Shown one piece after another: positions 27,801 through 36,282 of a stretch of 64,000 nt of DNA. A program made the translations under genes and the position numbers. The DNA is from Gemmatimonadota bacterium (GTDB taxonomy: Bacteria; JBHIER01; G020348925). The stretch is from NCBI GenBank assembly GCA_020348925.1, contig CP070758.1, positions 2,295,782 to 2,359,781 on the forward strand. The letters run 5' to 3'. Position 1 is the stretch's first letter. Each line of letters begins with the position of its first letter. Below the pieces are notes generated by a model. That model ran no database searches, was not told where the DNA came from, and saw only the letters and a program-made list of their open reading frames with translations.

Positions 27801-30800
27801 GCTTGTTGGGATTGGTATTGCGCCGGACATTGCGTTCTCGACCCTCAGTCAGAACTTCGGGGATGTTCTTCTGGGGCAGTCTCGTTCAGGGAGATTTCGG
27901 ATCTCAAATGTGGGGACCATAGATCTGGTCGTGGACAGCATCGTCTCGAATCACACCGATTTCTCAATCACCTCGCCTGCCTTTCCGCAGGTGATAGGCC
28001 CGGGCGGTGAGATTGAAGTGACAACGCGATTTGCTCCCACCGCCCTGGGTGAGCGGACGGGTCATTTTACAGCGTACAGCGATGATTATGATGAGGCTCA
28101 ACAACTCATTGATGTGAGGGGTCGGGGCGTCTCCCCGGAGATCGAACTCTCGGCATGGAGCCACGACTTCGGGCAGATCTGGGCCGGCGATTGTACCCTC
28201 TGGTCCTTCACCATTACGAATCAGGGAAGCTTCGATCTCCTCATCTCCGATATTGCGTGCGCTCTTCCGGAATACGCGATCGTCGGCGTCACATTTCCCC
28301 AGAAGATCTACCCCCGCTGTGAGCTTGAGGTGCCCATCTCCTTCTGTCCCCAAGCCGTGGGTGTTGTGGGGTGCGACCTCGTCATCGAGACGAACCATCC
28401 CGATGTCGGCGACGTTACAATACAGTTGATGGGGGAGGGAGTACTGCCCGAAATTGCTGCCTCAGCCCTGGAGCATAATTTCGGAGGTCTGTCCCTCGGT
28501 GAATCGGCCGATTGGGTCCTGACGGTCTCGAACAGCGGGACCGCGCAGTTGACTGTTGCGAGTATCGTATTGACGAATACGGTCGATTTTGCGATACCCG
28601 AATACACCTTTCCTGTCCTCCTTGATCCTCAGGGATCGTTGGACGTTCCCATTGTCTTTGAACCACAAACTTCGACCCACAAGGAATCCGATCTTATTAT
28701 TACGAGCGATGATCCGTTCAATCCTGTCGTGAGCGTTCATCTGAGAGGAAAGGGATTGGTCAAGGATATTCTTCTTTCTGACAAAAGTCATGACTTCGGC
28801 TCCGTCGCTGTTGGCCAACGATCTGATTGGTCCTTCACCATTACGAATCTTGGACAACTTCCTCTTGACATAACCGAGGTTATTCCGAGTCTTTCCGATT
28901 TTAGGGTGACTGCCCCACTTTTTCCCCACACTATTGAGGGTGGCAGAAACGTCGAGGTGACCGTTTCCTTCGTTCCGACCGATATCGGGATTCGATCGGG
29001 GACTCTTGAAATTCAGAGCACGGACCCTGACGAGGGATCGATGATTGTGACCCTGGTTGGTGTGGGGTTCGCTCCTGATATCGGGCTGTCCGCTTACAAC
29101 TATGATTTTGGCCAGGTGTTGGTTGGAGAGTGTGTGCAGTGGCCGATGCGGGTCAATAATACCGGAACCTTCGACCTTGAGGTTTCAAGCATAACCCTGA
29201 ATCATCCGGATTTCAATGTTCAGGGTCCAACCCTACCTTTTTCCATTGGACCGGGCAACAGCCAGGAGTTGATCGTAACCTACTGTCCGTCTGCCGCCGA
29301 AACCGAAGAATGCAGTCTCAGCATGTGTGTCGATGGTCTCCTTGATCGATGTGTGTCCGTTGATCTCAGGGGGACTGGTATTGTACCGGATATTGCTTTC
29401 TCAGCACCGAGTCATAATTATGGTCCTGTCTATGTCGGGGGGACCTCCAATTGGGTCCTCATGATTTTGAACGTGGGAACCGCTGATCTCACCGTGTCCG
29501 GTGTCGTTTCCGAGGGAGGTGCATTCGTGGTCACGGCTCCCACTTTTCCCCGGACGATCCCGCCGGAGGGATCGGTGGGTGTCGTGGTGGCCTTTACGCC
29601 TGAGGAGGTTGGGGCCGTCTCGGGGAATCTTGTCGTGAGCAGTGATGATCCTAACGAATCGGAGGTGACGATCCCCCTGGAAGGGTCGGGGGTTCTTCCG
29701 CAGTTCATTGTTTCGGACACCTTCCATGATTTCGGAAACGTTATCACCGGAGATTCGGCGACATGGTCATTCACCGTCTCGAATGCTGGCGGCGCGCGAA
29801 TGACGATTTCTGCGATTGCGTCCGACAATGCCGATTTCAGTATTACGGGGCCTGCTTTCCCACGAACTTTAGAACCTGATGGGACGGTGGATGTCGGCGT
29901 ACTCTTTGCCCCGCGCTCCTCGGGAGAAAAGTCCGGGATTCTGTCGATAACGACGGACGATCCCAGTGCACCGGTCTTCGCCATAGAATTGACGGGTAAG
30001 GCTGTCGTCACCGGTTTCCAGTTGTCTGAGAACCAGCATGATTACGGCAAGGTTCTCGTGGGCCAGACCTCAGCGTGGACAATGATTCTTTCAAACGGCG
30101 GCCGGACGGAGTTGATGGTTCTGAGCATAGGGTCAGACCTGCCCGAATACGTGGTCATATCCGATGAGTTTCCCCTGGCTATCGCCCCCCAGGAGAGTAT
30201 CGAGGTGGGCGTCGATTTTACGCCTTGGGTCATGGGAATCTTCGACGGTACCCTGACCATAGAGATATTGGATTTCGGCGACGATCCGCCGACGGTCCAG
30301 CTGACAGGGGAGGGCGTCCAGCAGGATATCGAGGTGCTTGAGCTCTCCCATGATTACGGCAACGTGGTGGTCGGTGATTCCTCTTCCTGGTTTTTAACGA
30401 TAAATAACGCGGGGACCGCGGACCTGATCATTGACACCATCTACACGGATCATGATGATTTTCAAGTGGACGGTTTGACATTCCCCATCGTTCTTCCCGC
30501 CGACAGACTGCCCCCTGTCCCGGACATCCCCGTGACCTTCAAACCTTCATCGGCCGTGGCCGCCGAAGGGCACCTGACTATTTTGAGTGATGATCCTGAT
30601 GAGGGTGAGATTGTGGTGACTCTCACAGGATACGGTGTCGACGCCAATGTCTATGCGTCGGATTCGTATCATGATTTCGGGGACGTCCAACTCAGAGGAT
30701 CGGAGGAGTGGACCTTCCGACTGTACAATATCGGGAAAAGTGATCTGCGTGTTGAACATGTCCTCTCCGGATGCGAGGCCTTTACGGTGACGGACCCTGA

Positions 30801-33800
30801 ATTTCCCCAGACACTTGGGAGTGGAACACAGCTGGATATCACTGTGACCTTCACCCCTTTGACGACCGACCTTGTGACCTGCACGCTGAATGTCCTCACC
30901 GACGATCCTGACGAGGGCGTTTTGAATGTCGTCGTTACCGGCCGCGGGGTCGGACGGGGGATCGCCGTCACGGTCAGAGGGATCGGATTCGGGCCGGTCC
31001 GCATCGGCAGTTCGGTGGTCAGGACATTGACCGTGTATAATAATGGGTTGCTCGAGGCAACGGTGGATGATATTTTGTCGACCCATACCGATTTTCAGAT
31101 TGTTGCTCCGCTCTTTCCGTACACCATCGGACCGCAGGACAGTGTCGACGTGACGATTGCCTTCACGCCCTCCGAACCGGGTTTGGCTGAGGGTTCCCTG
31201 AACATCGGGAGCAACGATCCGGATCAACCGCTTCTGTCCGTCACGGTACACGGTCAGGGCATCACGCCTGAGATCAACCTCTCGGCTGAGCATCACGACT
31301 TCGGAAAGATTAATGTCGGCAGTTTCTCCAACTGGGTGTTCATGATTCAAAACAGAGGGACGGCCGATCTGGCGGTCAGCTCCGTCCTGTCCGATAATCC
31401 GCAATTGACCGTTGTGTCACCGAACTTCCCCAGGACGATTCCCACGGACGACAGCTGTGGCGTCGTGGTCCGCTTTGCACCTGTGGATATGGGGCCCGCA
31501 TCGGGCACGGTGACGATCATCAGCGATGATCTCGACGAGAGCACGCTCACTGTCGCATTACGGGGTGAAGGTGTTCTTCCGGATATTGCCTTGTCAGCGT
31601 TGCATCACGATTACGGTGAGGTCGAAGCAGGTGATACGTCCCTCTGGGTGCTGACCGTTTCCAACGTGGGAAGCGCGAATCTTGTGGTGGAGAGCATGTT
31701 CAGTGATCACTCGGATTTTGCTGTTCTCTCACCGAGTTTCCCCCAGGTCATAGAACCGGAAGCACATGTAATGGTAACAGTGGCCTTTCGCCCCACGTCG
31801 GGTCAAGAACGGAGTGGTCGTCTGTCCGTGTACAGTGATGATCCCGACGAATCGGTGCTGGAAGTGGGCCTCACCGGACGGGGCATTGCCTCGGACGTGC
31901 ATGTCGATGTTCGGGATCATGATTTCGGTGGCGTTGTGGTGGGTGATTCGACGTCGTGGATGCTGCCCCTGCGTAACATCGGCCGGGCATCATTGACCGT
32001 TCACAGTGTGAACACGGAGGGGAAGGATTTTAATGTCGTCTCTCCAATCTTTCCGCAGACGGTTGCACCCGGACAGCATCTTGACGTTTCAATACAATTT
32101 CAGCCTTCGGACTTGGGACCTATCGAGGGAACCGTAACGGTTCTGAGCAGTGATCTCTCTGAACCGACTGTCATAATCCCTGTCCGAGGCGAAGGATTCA
32201 TTGAGCCTGTTTTGCAGATCGTAGACGGTTTTGGGGATCCCGGGAGTGCTGGAAATAAAGTATCCGTCCACCTCTATACGCCTCTGGACATCAGTGCTCT
32301 TGAGTTTGGCCTCACATACGATTCGCAGGTTTTGACGATTACTGACGCGCAGCTGGGTGCTGATGCCAGCCACATGGGTATCTTTGATATCGACTTTCCC
32401 CTTGCGAACCGGGTCTTCATTCACATTGGGGATGCGGATGGGGGGGTGATCAGTCCGCGTTCAGGTACTGTAACTGAGTTCACCTTTCAGGTCGCCGCCG
32501 AAGCACCAATGGGACAACTCCCGTTGGTGCTCACAGATGTGGTCCTCTACGAAGGCGACGGTACCCCGGTGCCGGTTGTCCCTCAAGACGGAGTGTTTAC
32601 TGTTACTCTTCCGGATATCGTCGTACCTCACCGGGTTTACGATTATGGCGATGTCTCTGTGAATCGCCCTGAGGATTGGCCGTGTCCTATGTGGAACTCA
32701 GGGACGAAGGATCTTATTATCAGCGGAATAACGGTGGATCATATCGATTTCTATACGATCGAACCGAGCTTTCCCTGTACCTTAGCGGTCGCCGAGAGCA
32801 GTCTTGTCATTTTCAGATTTGCACCCTCTGCAATCGGCCCAATTTCGGCCTCAGCAATCGTAGAGAGCAATGATCCTGACGAAGGGGCAGTCACAATTTC
32901 TCTCGGTGGCGTGGGGATCAAACCCGATATCTGCATGGGAGAAATTATTCACGATTTTGGTGACGTCCTGGCGGGTACCTCGTTCACCTGGCCGGCTCTC
33001 ATAGCAAACTTGGGCAAGGGAGCATTGACGGTTGACAGTATTTTTACGGTCGGATCCGATTTTTCTGTGGAAGCGCTTACCTATCCGTTTGTTGTCATGG
33101 AGAGCGAAAGTATCTTTGTCGGTGTGACCTTTACTCCGGCTCTGGCTGGGGCGATCCGCGGAAGTCTGGTGGTTGTGAGCAACGATCCCGATGAGGAACG
33201 GTTTGTCCTTCCGCTTTGGGGTCGCGGTGTTGCTCCTGACATCGATCTGTCCGCTGTGAGCCACGATTTCGGGGAAGTTGATGTCGGTCAGATAGCCGAT
33301 GAGGACTTTCTCATTTACAACAGGGGAACAGCAGAGTTGACAATAGACTCTTTGAAAGCTCAGCCAGACGCGTTTACGTTCTTTGGGCCGGATTTCCCCG
33401 AGACGGTAGCTCCTGGCGACAGTTTCGCACTGTCGGTCTCCTTTGCTCCGACCTTCATGGGGGAGATCTCAGGCGATCTGACTCTTTTCAGCGACGATCC
33501 CGATGAAGGAGAGTTCATGGTCTTTCTCAGTGGCGTCGGCGCAGCGCCAAAGATTGAATCCTCGGCCACAAGCTATATCTTCGGACGGGTGAAGTTGGGT
33601 GAATCTGAGACGTGGGAATTTCTTATTTCGAATGTGGGAACCCGGGACCTCATTATCGAATCTGTTGAGCCTGATACCTCAGATTATGCGGTGACCGTCG
33701 AGGAGGAGTTTCCCCTTATCCTTGAGCCGGGCGAGGATATTGTGGTGGGTGTGATCTTCCAGCCCTCGGCCGTGGGGATGATCAGCGGCCGATTGATCAT

Positions 33801-35889
33801 ACGGTCCAACGATCCCGAGCAGGCCAGTCTCCATGTGACGCTGCTGGGGCATGGTGCCGAGCCGGATATTGATCTGTCCGCGACGCTTCTCGATTTCATG
33901 AGCGTTGCCCTGGGCAACGCATCCGAACGGACGCTGACGGTTCGAAATATTGGAGAGGCGGACCTTGTCCTGACGGATATCCATACAGATAATGGCGATT
34001 TTACCGTTTCAGGACTGACGCTTCCCGTGACCGTTGAGAAGCGGGACAGCATGACAGTGACCGTGACCTTCACACCGACGACTGTGGGTGCCATCCAGGG
34101 CAGCCTGATTGTTGCCAGTGATGATCCGGATGAACCGTTGATCTCCGTGGATCTGCTGGGGGAAGGCGTGCCCCCGGCCCGCTTAACCCTTGGGAACGGA
34201 CACGGGACACCTGAAAGCGAGGACAATCCCGTCTTTCTCTTTCTGGACAACACGGTACCGGTGGCATCGGTTGAGCTCCTCGTCAATTTTGATCCGGACG
34301 TACTGTCCCTGAATACGGTCCATACAACAGAGCGGCTTGGCCAAATGAGTCATTTCGAATGGGATGAAGGGGAGGTGGATGGTACGATCCACGTTCTTAT
34401 TTCGGATGTGAGTGATCATATCATTGAACCGGGAACAGGATCGATTATCCGACTTGGCTTCGATGTGACTGCCGACGCTGAGTTTGGCACGACGCCGTTG
34501 ACACTGTCCGACGTGACCCTCTACGGTGCCTTTGATTCCGAGGTTCTCACCGGGACGGAGGATGGGTTCTTCACCGTTGGAACGTCCTACGTGTACAACT
34601 TCGGTGATGTCCCGCTCGGACAGAAATCATCAATTACGCTCAATTATTCTTTCCCGGATCAGGATTGCGACTGGATCGTTGGGAAAATCGAGTGTAATAA
34701 TCCGGACTTCACCATTGAATCGCCTTGTTCCTGTCCGCTTGTCGTGTCCTCGTCCCTATTGGGTCAATTGGAGCTTACGATCGGCTTTTCCCCTTCACAG
34801 ATGGAAGAGGAGTGGGGGCTCATCACCCTGCGTCTTATTGCCCCTCATGAGCAAACAATTCTTCTGCCCATCGTCGGTCGGGGAGTAACCGCGGTGAGTG
34901 AAAACTGGGCGGTTGACGTCGTGTGCCTCAGCAGTGACGTCACTCTCGAAGAGGATGAAAGGAGAAAGGAACTGACATTTGGGGTTGATTCGGCGGGATC
35001 GGACGGTTTGGATGGCGGATTGGACGTGGCGTTGCCCCCTCCGAGTCCTGGCGGTGAGGATTTCTCCGCCTATTTTCCCCTGGAGTTGGAATTTGGGACA
35101 CTGCGGCTGCAAAGAGATATAAGAAGTTCAGCCCGAAAGAACATCGAATGGACCATTGAAACTGAGGGAACGGGCGGGACCATGTCCTGGGATCCCTCAG
35201 CCTTACCGGAAGGCGAGTTCACGTTGAACGGCAGTGTTGATATGAAAAGTATCGGTGAGGTTTTTTTCGTGGCAAACGAGACGGTGACCATTCAATATGC
35301 GAGCCCACAATCCGCGATCCAGTTGCAGTCTCTCTCCGTCCAATTTGGGGACGGCTGGGCGACCGTGCTGTGGGAGACTGCCTATGAGGAAAACGTGGCC
35401 GGTTATAACCTGTACAGAGTGGGTGAGGCTGGCGTCCGGCCTTCAGCGGAGCATAGACTGAACACATCCATCATCACCGGATCGCACGCGTACTCCTTCG
35501 TCGATAAAACAGCCGATCCCGGTGAGATATATTACTACTGGGTCGAAGTTGTGGGCTTCGATGGATCGACGATGTTCTTAGGGAGCGTTTCGGGTCGCGT
35601 GGCTGTTCCGAAGAACTTCGTCCTGTCCCAGAACTATCCGAATCCCTTCAATCCCGAGACCCACATCGATTTTACTTTGCACTCCCGGGAGAATGTCTCC
35701 CTTGTCATTTACAACGCCCTCGGCCAGCAGATTCGTGCTCTTGTCCAAGGTCCTCAATCCCCCGGCACGTACACCATCACCTGGGACGGTTGCGATGACG
35801 ATGGAGTCCTCGTTCCCAGCGGCATGTTCTTCTATCGCATCACCGTCGGCACCATCTCAGAGACGAAGAAGATGGTGATGTTGAAATAG
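24880..35889 (+). CDS. Giant secreted protein: 28 Hydin/ASH Ig-like repeats, two cohesin-like modules, FN3-like, T9SS-type sorting domain
   Basis: 3669 residues, the largest product here. Start: ATG at 24880, behind AAAGGAGA (24866-24873). A signal peptide ends EVFAQ (~27). Twenty-three ASH units (~24985-32200) of the SHDFG...W subtype precede a cohesin-like module (~32203-32610; ALEFGLTYDSQVLTI). Five more units follow to ~34170, then a second cohesin-like module (~34171-34580; VELLVNFDPDVLSL), a divergent unit (YVYNFGDVPLG), an unrecognised acidic segment, a FN3-like domain (VLWETAYEENVAGYNLYR) and the sorting domain (NYPNPFNPETHIDFTL). Most units close with S.DPDE. Units 11 (~28136-28440) and 14 (~29074-29385) each hold five cysteines, unlike their neighbours. 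In contrast to its upstream paralogue, the cohesin-like modules sit near the C-terminus, i.e. close to the cell if the C-terminus anchors. Structural or scaffold role inferred. Confidence 0.92.
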   Translation: MTKRGTACVIVLILVFGVLSMGEVFAQSPTPLPEIHLSTSSHDYGLVKVGYSQDWVLRVANRGLGRLTIFDITSDHPDFQISDPVSFPQYVNYSGGRTPDSLFVTVTFTPSTVGEITGRLTVLSNDADEGTLYVSLEGQGTAPDINIFEVIHDFNGVVVGSALDWTLVVHNTGPVDLVLTEITSSNPNFIVVVPNHFPESIPPGGRIDVVISFAPISGGVKTGNLIIRSDDPDESVYYVSLLGEGLAADIDVSTMAYDFGELMSGTSSSWELTVYNRGTLDLIISQAIISPPIFSVVSPLFPQTVEPNGSLTVEIVVSPEAVGDIDGTLTLRSNDPDESELIVSLTGTVIPRSPDIVLSAVSHNFGDVLLSSSVTWDFQIQNTGLIDLTVNSILSDQAEFSILTPSFPQQVAPDESLNVTVAFTPTAVGARSGILTVRSDDPDQGVLTLSIFGRGVAPKVEVSARSYDFGNVLVGSSSAWNVTLSNVGTADLVIESVVSSHSNFLVADAQFPRTIPPGGSIIQTVLFTPSSLGLIAGNLTVNTNDPDESVLLIALNGIGVKPDIYVSADSHDFGDVHLGSSGYWDLGIQNLGTAPLTVTGLFSSASSFTVSAPSFPQTVDPGEILSVTVVFTPASLGEITGNLTIISNDPEQETLVVQVRGTGSAPPAPRIHISENTHDFDLVNLGASTEWRVTVYNRGDLDLIVSSASSDNPDFQVISPPVFPNSIDPLSHMHITIAFAPSGAGTRTGHITIGSNDPDRALVSLAVAGYGSAPEIELSSLSHDYGKVLLLNPEPWTMRVTNQGSKDLLVTEITSDQEEFIIASAGFPRTLPPGTNLDVVVTFLPQVEGERRGTVTVFSNDPNEPLLTVPVVGVGASSKIHVSEFDHDFGLTAVGDTSLWTIIVTNVGEEDLVVDNITSSHPDFIVLSPRFPQRITYYCGIEVTLAFVPSSDGQKRGHLSVNNNDSFQPCAPLELVGIGIAPDIAFSTLSQNFGDVLLGQSRSGRFRISNVGTIDLVVDSIVSNHTDFSITSPAFPQVIGPGGEIEVTTRFAPTALGERTGHFTAYSDDYDEAQQLIDVRGRGVSPEIELSAWSHDFGQIWAGDCTLWSFTITNQGSFDLLISDIACALPEYAIVGVTFPQKIYPRCELEVPISFCPQAVGVVGCDLVIETNHPDVGDVTIQLMGEGVLPEIAASALEHNFGGLSLGESADWVLTVSNSGTAQLTVASIVLTNTVDFAIPEYTFPVLLDPQGSLDVPIVFEPQTSTHKESDLIITSDDPFNPVVSVHLRGKGLVKDILLSDKSHDFGSVAVGQRSDWSFTITNLGQLPLDITEVIPSLSDFRVTAPLFPHTIEGGRNVEVTVSFVPTDIGIRSGTLEIQSTDPDEGSMIVTLVGVGFAPDIGLSAYNYDFGQVLVGECVQWPMRVNNTGTFDLEVSSITLNHPDFNVQGPTLPFSIGPGNSQELIVTYCPSAAETEECSLSMCVDGLLDRCVSVDLRGTGIVPDIAFSAPSHNYGPVYVGGTSNWVLMILNVGTADLTVSGVVSEGGAFVVTAPTFPRTIPPEGSVGVVVAFTPEEVGAVSGNLVVSSDDPNESEVTIPLEGSGVLPQFIVSDTFHDFGNVITGDSATWSFTVSNAGGARMTISAIASDNADFSITGPAFPRTLEPDGTVDVGVLFAPRSSGEKSGILSITTDDPSAPVFAIELTGKAVVTGFQLSENQHDYGKVLVGQTSAWTMILSNGGRTELMVLSIGSDLPEYVVISDEFPLAIAPQESIEVGVDFTPWVMGIFDGTLTIEILDFGDDPPTVQLTGEGVQQDIEVLELSHDYGNVVVGDSSSWFLTINNAGTADLIIDTIYTDHDDFQVDGLTFPIVLPADRLPPVPDIPVTFKPSSAVAAEGHLTILSDDPDEGEIVVTLTGYGVDANVYASDSYHDFGDVQLRGSEEWTFRLYNIGKSDLRVEHVLSGCEAFTVTDPEFPQTLGSGTQLDITVTFTPLTTDLVTCTLNVLTDDPDEGVLNVVVTGRGVGRGIAVTVRGIGFGPVRIGSSVVRTLTVYNNGLLEATVDDILSTHTDFQIVAPLFPYTIGPQDSVDVTIAFTPSEPGLAEGSLNIGSNDPDQPLLSVTVHGQGITPEINLSAEHHDFGKINVGSFSNWVFMIQNRGTADLAVSSVLSDNPQLTVVSPNFPRTIPTDDSCGVVVRFAPVDMGPASGTVTIISDDLDESTLTVALRGEGVLPDIALSALHHDYGEVEAGDTSLWVLTVSNVGSANLVVESMFSDHSDFAVLSPSFPQVIEPEAHVMVTVAFRPTSGQERSGRLSVYSDDPDESVLEVGLTGRGIASDVHVDVRDHDFGGVVVGDSTSWMLPLRNIGRASLTVHSVNTEGKDFNVVSPIFPQTVAPGQHLDVSIQFQPSDLGPIEGTVTVLSSDLSEPTVIIPVRGEGFIEPVLQIVDGFGDPGSAGNKVSVHLYTPLDISALEFGLTYDSQVLTITDAQLGADASHMGIFDIDFPLANRVFIHIGDADGGVISPRSGTVTEFTFQVAAEAPMGQLPLVLTDVVLYEGDGTPVPVVPQDGVFTVTLPDIVVPHRVYDYGDVSVNRPEDWPCPMWNSGTKDLIISGITVDHIDFYTIEPSFPCTLAVAESSLVIFRFAPSAIGPISASAIVESNDPDEGAVTISLGGVGIKPDICMGEIIHDFGDVLAGTSFTWPALIANLGKGALTVDSIFTVGSDFSVEALTYPFVVMESESIFVGVTFTPALAGAIRGSLVVVSNDPDEERFVLPLWGRGVAPDIDLSAVSHDFGEVDVGQIADEDFLIYNRGTAELTIDSLKAQPDAFTFFGPDFPETVAPGDSFALSVSFAPTFMGEISGDLTLFSDDPDEGEFMVFLSGVGAAPKIESSATSYIFGRVKLGESETWEFLISNVGTRDLIIESVEPDTSDYAVTVEEEFPLILEPGEDIVVGVIFQPSAVGMISGRLIIRSNDPEQASLHVTLLGHGAEPDIDLSATLLDFMSVALGNASERTLTVRNIGEADLVLTDIHTDNGDFTVSGLTLPVTVEKRDSMTVTVTFTPTTVGAIQGSLIVASDDPDEPLISVDLLGEGVPPARLTLGNGHGTPESEDNPVFLFLDNTVPVASVELLVNFDPDVLSLNTVHTTERLGQMSHFEWDEGEVDGTIHVLISDVSDHIIEPGTGSIIRLGFDVTADAEFGTTPLTLSDVTLYGAFDSEVLTGTEDGFFTVGTSYVYNFGDVPLGQKSSITLNYSFPDQDCDWIVGKIECNNPDFTIESPCSCPLVVSSSLLGQLELTIGFSPSQMEEEWGLITLRLIAPHEQTILLPIVGRGVTAVSENWAVDVVCLSSDVTLEEDERRKELTFGVDSAGSDGLDGGLDVALPPPSPGGEDFSAYFPLELEFGTLRLQRDIRSSARKNIEWTIETEGTGGTMSWDPSALPEGEFTLNGSVDMKSIGEVFFVANETVTIQYASPQSAIQLQSLSVQFGDGWATVLWETAYEENVAGYNLYRVGEAGVRPSAEHRLNTSIITGSHAYSFVDKTADPGEIYYYWVEVVGFDGSTMFLGSVSGRVAVPKNFVLSQNYPNPFNPETHIDFTLHSRENVSLVIYNALGQQIRALVQGPQSPGTYTITWDGCDDDGVLVPSGMFFYRITVGTISETKKMVMLK
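24985..34170 (+). repeat. 28 tandem ~315-bp coding repeats, interrupted once by a cohesin-like module
   Basis: Units 1-23 span about 24985-32200 and units 24-28 about 32611-34170; a cohesin-like module of ~410 bp lies between. Twenty-four of 28 have Trp at the strand position before the V.N.G motif; units 10, 20, 26 and 28 do not. Each unit is a separate diverged sequence. Confidence 0.88.
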
Positions 35890-36282
35890 AGGAACAGATA
35901 ACGTTATTCCGAATATTGTTTTATAATATAAAGTTTGTGAAAGCATTGATGTATTCGCTTTGCGCAAGCGAAAATTTATATACAACCCAGTTCTTATTCT
36001 ATTCTTAAATAGTATTTTAAAAGAGAAATGTGTATCAAATATGGAGTGTATTTGGATACATATTTCCCATGGTTGTGCAAAAAGTAAGCATATCCATCTG
36101 TTATCATCAACTGTTCTTTCATCGAGTATCCGAGGAGAATTGTTCGGCAGAACTGAAAGTTATGAGCTCCCCACGGGTTGAATCAACTTTTGAAACTTTC
36201 ACCCGTGAAAAGTGTCCAATTGCAGTGTAACATTAAAGTTAATGGAGATTTTTTTCACACTTTTTCATCGAAGGAGGCAATG
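35890..36282 (+). other. AT-rich intergenic region
   Basis: 393 bases with no supported gene. It begins with a weak inverted repeat (GGAACAGATAACGTTATTCC, 35891-35910) that has mismatches and no proper T-run. A TATAAT sits at about 35932 but has no good -35 partner at 17 bases. The 73-codon frame at 35960-36181 has no ribosome site or protein signature. Confidence 0.5.

Noticed and set aside
16200-34170. CRISPR or satellite-like tandem repeats
   Set aside because: The ~315-bp periodicity is a protein-repeat pattern in open frames, with diverged DNA and no short direct repeats with spacers.
35960-36181. 73-codon frame before the M16 peptidase
   Set aside because: No ribosome site, odd composition and no signature; the M16 start is well supported downstream.
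36178-36282. Upstream start for the M16 peptidase at 36178
   Set aside because: The extra 35 residues precede the signal peptide and lack a ribosome site, whereas AAGGAGG is right before 36283.
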